Assembly: GCF_011602365.1 (NCBI RefSeq)
Contig: NZ_JAAONZ010000005.1
Span: 186,001 to 250,000 of the forward strand
Direction of reading: 5' to 3'
Source of the DNA: Pseudomaricurvus hydrocarbonicus
Lineage (GTDB): Bacteria > Pseudomonadota > Gammaproteobacteria > Pseudomonadales > Cellvibrionaceae
DNA length: 64,000 bases
The stretch's first letter is position 1; each line of letters begins with the position of its first letter. The translations under genes were made by a program, and so were the position numbers. Shown in pieces: positions 54,651 to 61,438 of this stretch. The notes beneath the pieces were generated by a model. The model searched no databases. It was not told the origin of the DNA and saw nothing but the letters and a program-made list of their open reading frames with translations.

Positions 54651-55727
54651 TCAGCGATCAAAGGTACGCAGCTTTTCCATAATTCGACGGGCTCTGTTCG
54701 CCCCAGCATCCACATGGATACTGATCATGGGTTTATCTTTAAATCTCAGCATATTCTGATATTGATCTTCAATAACGACCTTGTCTTCCTCAAACGTGTA
54801 TTTTGTCTGGGCAACGACGCTGGCAAGTGTCCCCTGGGGGTCAGACACCGGATTCGTGGCAATGGACCAGATGTAGTGAGAAGTGGTTTCGGTTTCCGGG
54901 GTTATGCCGTGGAAGCCTCGCATATGAAACCCGCCTCTCGAAGGATCAGTCAGATCCGCGCTACCGGCATCGACACCTCCCGTCCATATTTTGATGTGGG
55001 TTGGCTGAAAATCAATCTCCGCCCAGCGATCAATTTTACCCCCAAACGGATAGGCCGATGTGTAGGTGGGGGGCGGCAATGAATCACGCATGTAGCGAAC
55101 CACTTGCACGCTAACGTCATCGCCGGTGGTTTTCATGTCGGCATTCATGTGAATGGAGGGCGTACCGCCGATGGTTTTCTGATGCACGTAGCCTACATGG
55201 CTGAGATCCAGAAGATTGTCATGAATGAGCTGATAGGGCGCCTCATAATGAAAAACATCGCCGCCCCAAACATAACGACTGTCGCCGTGAATCGGATAGC
55301 TCGGCGCATCGACCAAGGGAGCGTGGTTGCCTTTTGAACCGAACCACATCCAGATAAAGCCGTCTTTTTCCTGCACGGTGTAAGCACCGACCCTTGCTTT
55401 TGCAGGAACCATCGCCTGACCGGGTATTTCAATACATTGGCCACTGCCGTTATAGAGCATGCCGTGATAGCCACAGCGAATACCCTTGGCTTCTACCGTA
55501 CCCGAGGACAGTGGCAGACTGCGATGACAGCATCGATCTTCAATGGCATAAATATCCCCACTGCTGTCACGAAACATGACAACGGGGTGGTTCAGCAGGG
55601 TGCGTCCCAAAGGTTGCTGATCGACTTCGCTGCTCAATGCAGCAATGTACCACTGATTCAGAGGAAAGCTGGTGGTCTTGTCATTGCTTAGATCATTGAC
55701 ACCGGGAATATGCAGTTGTGCGCTCAT
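54651..55727 (-). CDS. Rieske non-heme iron oxygenase, VanA-like
   Basis: The 358-residue oxygenase component of a Rieske two-component monooxygenase or O-demethylase. The Rieske [2Fe-2S] ligands are Cys66-x-His68 (DRCCHRS) and Cys85-x-x-His88 (CGYHG). The mononuclear iron site is Asn171, Asp174, His177 and His182 (NLLDLSHVGYVH). It resembles vanillate demethylase (VanA) and related aryl-ether demethylases in length and motifs. A matching ferredoxin-reductase gene is not in the window. It is flanked by a TonB receptor upstream and MarR downstream, all on the minus strand. A likely role is to demethylate or hydroxylate an aromatic substrate. Confidence 0.9.
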   Translation of the reverse strand: MSAQLHIPGVNDLSNDKTTSFPLNQWYIAALSSEVDQQPLGRTLLNHPVVMFRDSSGDIYAIEDRCCHRSLPLSSGTVEAKGIRCGYHGMLYNGSGQCIEIPGQAMVPAKARVGAYTVQEKDGFIWMWFGSKGNHAPLVDAPSYPIHGDSRYVWGGDVFHYEAPYQLIHDNLLDLSHVGYVHQKTIGGTPSIHMNADMKTTGDDVSVQVVRYMRDSLPPPTYTSAYPFGGKIDRWAEIDFQPTHIKIWTGGVDAGSADLTDPSRGGFHMRGFHGITPETETTSHYIWSIATNPVSDPQGTLASVVAQTKYTFEEDKVVIEDQYQNMLRFKDKPMISIHVDAGANRARRIMEKLRTFDR

Positions 55728-55786
55728 GGTGAACCTCTTTCAATTTGGTTGATATGTCGAGTGAAAGTCATTTTGTAAATTATTGG

Positions 55787-55798
55787 TTGATTTATCAA
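55787..55798. promoter_or_regulatory. Possible MarR-type operator
   Basis: TTGATTTATCAA is a perfect 5-bp inverted repeat with a TT centre, 60 bp upstream of the Rieske gene start and embedded in related TTGGTTG steps. MarR-family sites are often such short AT-rich palindromes. This is speculative. Confidence 0.22.
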
Positions 55799-55814
55799 TT
55801 TGTTGGTTGTAATA

Positions 55815-55836
55815 GGGCAGGCGCTCGAACCTGCCC
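55815..55836 (-). terminator. Hairpin after TonB receptor gene
   Basis: GGGCAGG and CCTGCCC (7-bp stem, 8-nt loop) lie 31 bp downstream of the receptor's stop. There is no T-run in the receptor direction, so it may be only a weak attenuator between receptor and oxygenase genes. Confidence 0.4.
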
Positions 55837-55867
55837 GCCAAATCCAGTAATACTTGAACAAAAGCGA

Positions 55868-58048
55868 TCAGAACCTGTACCCTAACGTAGCACCGTAGGT
55901 GGCCGGTTCCTGAAGAGTCGCTGTGCGCATAAAACCAAGTGCAGCAGAGCCTACGTTGATGTGAGAGATGATCTCTTCATCCGTAATGTTCCTCCCCCAG
56001 AGATTAATGGACCAACGCTCATCATCAGATCTGAGCACCAGATTGGCATTCACCACAAAGGTTTCATCCTGGTAGGCAATATCTTCTTGGAATTCATTAA
56101 ACCAACGCTCGGAGGTATAGACACCCTGGACCTTGAATTTTGCAGACCAGTTCGCTATCACATCAAATTCATATTCAAAAGAAAGATCGGTATTAAATTC
56201 CGGGCTATTGGGCAGTGAGTTGCCTTTCAGGCTGATGTCTACACCCGGCGCAAAGGTGGAATTCTGGGTTAAAAATTCGTTGAATTCGGCATCAACATAA
56301 GCGATATTCAACTTTCCCGTTAGGCCTTCTGTTAACCGTACGATGGATTCGATTTCAATGCCCCGCGTTTCAGCTTCGGCAGCATTTACAGTAACCAGAG
56401 TTCCCCCAATGGGTCGCTGCACCTGAAGGTCTTCGACCGTGGCATTGAAAAGGGTTGCATTAAACTGCAGGCGGTCATCCCACCATTGGCTTTTCATGCC
56501 GATTTCATAGCTCTCAATAAATTCCGGGTCAACGGGGTCCCCCGCATTACCAATATTCATCACACCGGTCTTGTATCCTTTTGAGGCGGTGGCGAAAAAG
56601 AACAAGCCGTCTCTGGGGGTATACTCAACGGTGAGCTTGGGGGTCCATGCATCCCATTCATCTTCACGATCGATCAGAACAGTTACCGGAGGAATCAAGC
56701 CCGGTGGCCCTGCTAAAACGGTATAACCGGTATCACTTTTTTTATCTCTGCTGTAACGCAGTCCGGCGTTAATGGACCAAACCTCATTGACATGCCAGGT
56801 ACTGTTGACAAATGCTGCCCAGGATTTGCTTTCCTGCTCACCGTCAAAAACAATCAACGGGCGTCCTGCCAGCTGATGACCGAGAGAACCTGGAAAGTAC
56901 TGAAGACCCGCCATGTCTTCATGAAAGTAGTAGAGCCCAAACATCGTCGTATGCTGCTGGCCATCCCAGTTTAACTGCAATTCCTGGCTATAATGTTCAG
57001 ATGATTCTTCAGACAGATTGCCCAAAAGAACCACCGGTGTCCCGTTTAAATCGGTATCGGATGAACGCTCCATTTCAAGATAATTACTGATCGATTTGAT
57101 AGACACATTATCAGACACATCCCCACTGACTTCTAACGTGTATGAATCAATCTCTTTCTGCGCGGAGATATCAACCTCCGTATTTAAATCGCGAGGGTCA
57201 CGGGCAATTTCTCCACCCATCGCAATTTCCGGTGGGAGTACTGAAGGATTTCCTCCACCCAGCATATGGAATGCATCACCGGCATCATCAGATTCATAAT
57301 GACTGATACTCAGAAAAGCCTCGAGTTTGTCACTGCCGATATAGGTCAGGCCCAATCTATAGCTTTCATTGTTCACATCATCGACATCTTTGCCGCTGAA
57401 TATGTTTTCACCAAACCCGTCCCGATCTTCGGTTCTAAACGCCAGGCGCCCTAACAGTTGATTGTCGATTAATGTCCCACTCACGGCACCTTGCAATTCA
57501 AGCAAATCGTAGTTGCCAACAGTGGCATTAGCGTAACCTTCGAAAAGCTCGGTAGGGCGTTTGGTAATAATATTCAACGATCCGCCGGTCGCGTTACGGC
57601 CGTACAGTGACCCCTGAGGGCCACGCAGTACCTCGATTCGCTCCAGATCATAAAAGCCACTGATTTGAGCGCTGGGTCGGGAAATCACTGCGCCGTCTAC
57701 ATGAAAGGCAACACTGGGTTCACCGCCGGATGCAAAGTTGGTTAATCCAATACCACGAATGTAGACCCGCGCGGTTCCCAAAGCAGTTGACACCTGCAGG
57801 CTCGGTGCTTGAGATTGCAGATCCAGCACCGAAGTAATGCGCTCTTCACTCAAAGACTCCCCCGACATTGACGAAACTGCGATAGCGGTGTCTTGCAAGC
57901 TGGTTTCACGTTTTTGGGCAGTGACAATTACCTCTTCCAGTGCAATGGATTTTTCCGCCCAGGTCGTCGGTGAAAGACCCACGCCAATCGACATCGACAG
58001 TAATGTCTTTGCCAAACGGCAGGAAGAAGAATGAAATCGTTTATTCAT
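55868..58048 (-). CDS. TonB-dependent receptor linked to the catabolic genes
   Basis: A 726-residue outer-membrane receptor with a signal peptide (SCRLAKTLLSMSIGVGLSPTTWA|EK), TonB-box region ALEEVIVTAQKRETSLQDTAIAV, plug with YDLERIEVLRGPQGSLYGRNATGGSLNIIT, and a barrel ending in ATLGYRF. It is a full-length member of the large receptor group that serves varied substrates. It precedes a Rieske oxygenase and MarR gene on the same strand, with only a 140-bp gap, so it may import the oxygenase substrate across the outer membrane. That link is inferred from position. Confidence 0.92.
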   Translation of the reverse strand: MNKRFHSSSCRLAKTLLSMSIGVGLSPTTWAEKSIALEEVIVTAQKRETSLQDTAIAVSSMSGESLSEERITSVLDLQSQAPSLQVSTALGTARVYIRGIGLTNFASGGEPSVAFHVDGAVISRPSAQISGFYDLERIEVLRGPQGSLYGRNATGGSLNIITKRPTELFEGYANATVGNYDLLELQGAVSGTLIDNQLLGRLAFRTEDRDGFGENIFSGKDVDDVNNESYRLGLTYIGSDKLEAFLSISHYESDDAGDAFHMLGGGNPSVLPPEIAMGGEIARDPRDLNTEVDISAQKEIDSYTLEVSGDVSDNVSIKSISNYLEMERSSDTDLNGTPVVLLGNLSEESSEHYSQELQLNWDGQQHTTMFGLYYFHEDMAGLQYFPGSLGHQLAGRPLIVFDGEQESKSWAAFVNSTWHVNEVWSINAGLRYSRDKKSDTGYTVLAGPPGLIPPVTVLIDREDEWDAWTPKLTVEYTPRDGLFFFATASKGYKTGVMNIGNAGDPVDPEFIESYEIGMKSQWWDDRLQFNATLFNATVEDLQVQRPIGGTLVTVNAAEAETRGIEIESIVRLTEGLTGKLNIAYVDAEFNEFLTQNSTFAPGVDISLKGNSLPNSPEFNTDLSFEYEFDVIANWSAKFKVQGVYTSERWFNEFQEDIAYQDETFVVNANLVLRSDDERWSINLWGRNITDEEIISHINVGSAALGFMRTATLQEPATYGATLGYRF

Positions 58049-58875
58049 CGTGCACTCCTATTCTTATTTTGATTATGTCTTGTTTGATGATGTTTCATCG
58101 ATAATTTAGCTATATATATGGGATCGTTATAACATTAAAAAAGGTAGACTTATCAACTATCCGAGAGATTCAAGGTAAAGAGAAACAAGCAAATATAGAA
58201 GATGATAAAAATTACCCACCGATGCTTTTTTACTATCGGTTTTTCGGAGTTACGGAAAGGTGGGTATCGAAAGCCCTTGGCGTAGGCCGCTAACACTGGC
58301 TCGCAGGCTCCTGCCGGTAACACCCATCAGCATCGTCACAACCGCCACTGGAGGTAACGCCAGTTTAGTGACGATGGGGGCTGTCCCACCCGCTAATATC
58401 TACTCGGCGACAGTTTTTTTCTCATTGACATCAGCGTGGTGGCGATACTGGTGCGGCTGCGGTCTAAAACTATGGGGAAATGGTTTACGGTCGGCGTTAG
58501 CAGATTACATTGAACGACTAAAGCGCCGTAACAGCTACGACAATGGCCTGATAAAACCCTATGCAACGTTGGCGGTTTTCTCTCTGGAAGGCGATTGCTG
58601 GTACCCTAAAATTACACATGCCTGACTTCTCATTCAGGCAACAAATGTATATTTATACTATTGGAGTAAAAGATAATCCGTTGAGCATCTGATGTTTGTA
58701 AGATGCTCAACGGACAAGGATAGAGGTCAAACTTGCTGTAGCAGTTTAACCACAGGGGATATCATCTGCCTTTGCGCAGGATAAAGCGATTCTTAGCGAT
58801 TAAATTGAAATCATAAGCGATTAAAACGAAAACATATCCTCAGCAAAAATCACCGGACCCGTGAAAGTTTGACTG
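58049..58875. other. Intergenic region between receptor and amidohydrolase remnant
   Basis: About 830 bp. The left part (58049-58160) is AT-rich and should contain the receptor promoter. A 121-codon plus-strand frame (58260-58625) has no ribosome-binding site, an odd composition rich in Trp, Arg and Cys, and no resemblance I recognise; it may be decayed coding DNA. The remainder shows nothing identifiable. Confidence 0.4.
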
Positions 58876-59195
58876 ATGACGTTCGCTGCGCGCATGGCCA
58901 TCGTCGGTCAAGTCGATCCTTCACTGGCAGCTAAAGTCCCAGAGGGTATTCTTAAACCCTGCAAGATCTTTATTATGACACCGCCATTTCCGCTAATCCC
59001 ATTACCATGGCGTCACTGCTGGCATTTACCACTGCCGACAAGATCGTCATTGGCAGTGACTATCCGTTTGTTCCAGAGCCAGGATTAAAAAATATGTTTG
59101 CAGAATTGAAAAATATGCCAGAGCTGGACTCCGTAGCGCTGGAAAAAATTTATAAGGGAAACGCGTTGAAATTGTTTTCAAATTGGAAAAGATAG
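58876..59195 (+). pseudogene. Amidohydrolase (ACMSD-type) C-terminal remnant, frameshifted
   Basis: About 100 codons of the C-terminal end of an amidohydrolase-2 family enzyme. It reads FAARMAIVGQVDPSLAAKVPEGILKP, loses one base near 58957-58961 (a C run), and continues in another frame as QDLYYDTAISANPITMASLLAF, DKIVIGSDYPFVPEP and ALEKIYKGNALKLF. GSDYPF carries the conserved metal-binding Asp. The N-terminal two thirds, including the HxH motif, are missing. The family includes decarboxylases and hydrolases of aromatic catabolism. Confidence 0.8.
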
Positions 59196-59402
59196 CGCGA
59201 TCATCCACTTTCAGTTGGTGAATAGTTCGAGTGCTAATGCCGATAAACCGAAACCTACAGATAGTTTGCGTTAAACATTTTACTGATTTTAATGGTAGTA
59301 AGGAGTGCAATTTATGTAATGCCTAGTAACGGTAGAAAGTTATAATATATTTTCACGGTCTTCAATTTTTAATTTTCACCTACGTCATGCTGTTATCATA
59401 TG

Positions 59403-60368
59403 CTATGAAATCCTGGCCCCATCCCAATCCGTCACAGCCTGTATCAGAGCAGGAGCATCGCACACACGGTGATAATAGCTATTTAAAGGTGAAAATATTT
59501 CTTCTGACCAAAGATAATTCAACTTCAGATTATCTAATCGCATTAGTTCCAGTCCCCAGAAGAGATCTGCTAACGTGGGGTTATCAGAAAACAAAAATGA
59601 TGTATTTATATCGCTGAGCCGAGAATTCAAGTCAGACAATATATGCTTAATGATTTCTATGGTTTTCTGCATAGATTCTTTTTCAAACAGATTATTCGCC
59701 GCGGATAATTCCTTTTCCCACTTCGCAGAATAAGCTTTAACCAACAGCTGGTCGTGGGAATACTTTTCGATCAGTTCATCGCAGCGTCTTACTTTATTAA
59801 TTGCAAACCCTTCGGATTGAGGATGAGTTACTCCCGCCTTTTTATCTACATTGGCCGCCAGAATCGGATAATTAGGAAATTCGTCAATAATCCTGAGTTC
59901 TTCCAGAAGTTGTGGTTTACAAAATTCAGGGCAGAGTTCCTCCCGATAACTGCCGCTGCGGGCCACCAACTCTAAACAAATACGCTGTGAATCGATAAGA
60001 ATTTCACCACTGCGCTGATCCACCAGCGTGGGAACGACGCAGGCGTCACAACCAGTAGTCGCCATGGCGGTGGAGCCACTGTGCTGATTGGCAAAAGGGA
60101 GACCCTGCTGTTCACAGGCAGCTGCCCGCAACCGCACATAGTCAGGCACATAGGTATCGCCGCGTGGAATATTCATCTGATGAGAGACATAAGGCTGTCC
60201 TAGCGCCGCCAGAACAACGCGTACCTTCTGTGAACAGATGGAATTGGGAGCATGAAATAAATGCAGTGCAGGCTCAACACCTGGCTCATGAAAAAGTACG
60301 CTTTCTCCTGGAAAGTGATTTTCCAAAATCTCAAGAGTCCGTGCGACAATGCTATTCATAAGATTCAC
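59403..60368 (-). CDS. Glutathione S-transferase-like protein similar to LinD/PcpC reductive dehalogenases
   Basis: A 321-residue protein with a thioredoxin-like N-terminal domain and an alpha-helical C-terminal domain. The key segment LFHAPNSICSQKVRVVL has a cysteine (Cys45) where dehalogenating GSTs have their catalytic Cys. VVPTLVDQRSGEILIDSQRICLEL and SFLFSDNPTLADLFWGLELMRL match, block for block, the pattern I recall for 2,5-dichlorohydroquinone dehalogenase LinD and tetrachlorohydroquinone dehalogenase PcpC. It is longer than ordinary GSTs, as those are. It has AAGGTG upstream of the ATG. Activity on a halogenated or other quinol is inferred. Confidence 0.82.
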   Translation of the reverse strand: MNLMNSIVARTLEILENHFPGESVLFHEPGVEPALHLFHAPNSICSQKVRVVLAALGQPYVSHQMNIPRGDTYVPDYVRLRAAACEQQGLPFANQHSGSTAMATTGCDACVVPTLVDQRSGEILIDSQRICLELVARSGSYREELCPEFCKPQLLEELRIIDEFPNYPILAANVDKKAGVTHPQSEGFAINKVRRCDELIEKYSHDQLLVKAYSAKWEKELSAANNLFEKESMQKTIEIIKHILSDLNSRLSDINTSFLFSDNPTLADLFWGLELMRLDNLKLNYLWSEEIFSPLNSYYHRVCDAPALIQAVTDWDGARIS

Positions 60369-60748
60369 CTTCTATAGACAACTAGCTTACGCCAGAAAAT
60401 GTATGCAAGTTCGTGCAGTCATCGGGTTTGCGAGCAAATGGTAGGGGCCATCTGACCTTCAAAGAAGATACCAGTTAAGACTGACTGATTACTTCCAGGT
60501 ATCGCAGCTTTGTGTCCAAAATGAACAGTTCGGGGCTTGCGATAACAAATTGATATCGACTTGGTTCCTCCTATATCTCCCCACGATAAATCCCAATGGC
60601 ATACTTGATCACATCGCAGTAGGTACCTGAACTCACTAATGCCCGCAGATTGCGAAAAATAGCAATAAATATCAGGTATCAGGCCTGCTCAATAACAACA
60701 GACCCCGGCATTGACCATGTCAACGCTCATTAGGCTAGGAGAATTACC
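60369..60748. other. Divergent intergenic region
   Basis: About 380 bp between the divergent GST-like and VOC genes. Promoters for both are expected. No gene or strong palindrome was seen. Confidence 0.4.
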
Positions 60749-61321
60749 ATGTCAACAAAACCAAAATTTTCTCATGTTGTATTTCAGACAGCGCAGGGCG
60801 AAGCGATGCGAAACTGGTATAGCACTGTACTGGATGGGCATGTGGTCTTTTCCGATGAAGTACTGAGCTTCGTCACTTACGATGAAGAACATCACCGAAT
60901 CGCGTTAATTCACCCCCCGATGGAGATGGATCGTAAAACCGAAACTACCGCCGCTGCACATCACACAGCATACACCTTCGCTAATATCGACGATCTGATT
61001 GCCCGCTACGAACTGCTGCGTGACCAGGATATTTTACCTGAAGTGTGTATCTGTCACGGCATTACCACATCGATTTACTACAAGGATCCAGACGGAAACT
61101 TCGTTGAGCTGCAGATTGACACGTTCGAAAACCCGGATGATGCCACCGCCTATATGGAAGGTCCGTACTATGAAGAAGACTCCGTTGGCCCTGCATTTGA
61201 CCCGGAAGAGCTGATCGAAAAACGTCGTGAAGGCATGACCGAGCAACAATTGGGTGATCGTGAAACCTGGAGGAACTCCGGACTCGGAAACCCCTTGGAA
61301 GTATTGATGGGTCCTCGTTAA
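60749..61321 (+). CDS. VOC-family protein (extradiol dioxygenase fold)
   Basis: A 190-residue protein with a VOC domain. Metal-ligand-like residues are His9 (FSHVVFQT), a His in AAAHHTAYTF and the C-terminal Glu of DGNFVELQIDTF, the His-His-Glu pattern of iron- or manganese-dependent VOC enzymes. The C-terminus holds a charged helix (EELIEKRREGMTEQQLGDRETW). AGGAG lies 10 nt before the ATG. It could be a ring-cleaving dioxygenase or isomerase; size and sequence do not decide. It is followed by an intrinsic terminator and then the transhydroxylase-like gene in the same direction. Confidence 0.87.
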   Translation: MSTKPKFSHVVFQTAQGEAMRNWYSTVLDGHVVFSDEVLSFVTYDEEHHRIALIHPPMEMDRKTETTAAAHHTAYTFANIDDLIARYELLRDQDILPEVCICHGITTSIYYKDPDGNFVELQIDTFENPDDATAYMEGPYYEEDSVGPAFDPEELIEKRREGMTEQQLGDRETWRNSGLGNPLEVLMGPR

Positions 61322-61347
61322 GGGTGTCCGAAAGTCTGTTTCTGCAA

Positions 61348-61389
61348 CTGTGCCGATGAGACAGAGAGTGAATCGGCACAGTCTTTTTC
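61348..61389 (+). terminator. Rho-independent terminator between VOC and molybdoenzyme genes
   Basis: CTGTGCCGAT (61348-61357) and ATCGGCACAG (61372-61381) form a perfect 10-bp stem with a 14-nt loop, followed by TCTTTTTCT. The molybdoenzyme gene downstream therefore needs its own promoter or read-through. Confidence 0.9.
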
Positions 61390-61438
61390 TGCAGAAAACC
61401 AGCATCGCTGATTTCCCATAAAAACTAGAGGTCGACAA

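Noticed and set aside
58260-58625. 121-codon plus-strand frame as a gene
   Set aside because: No ribosome-binding site, atypical residue composition and no recognisable family; listed only as part of the intergenic region.
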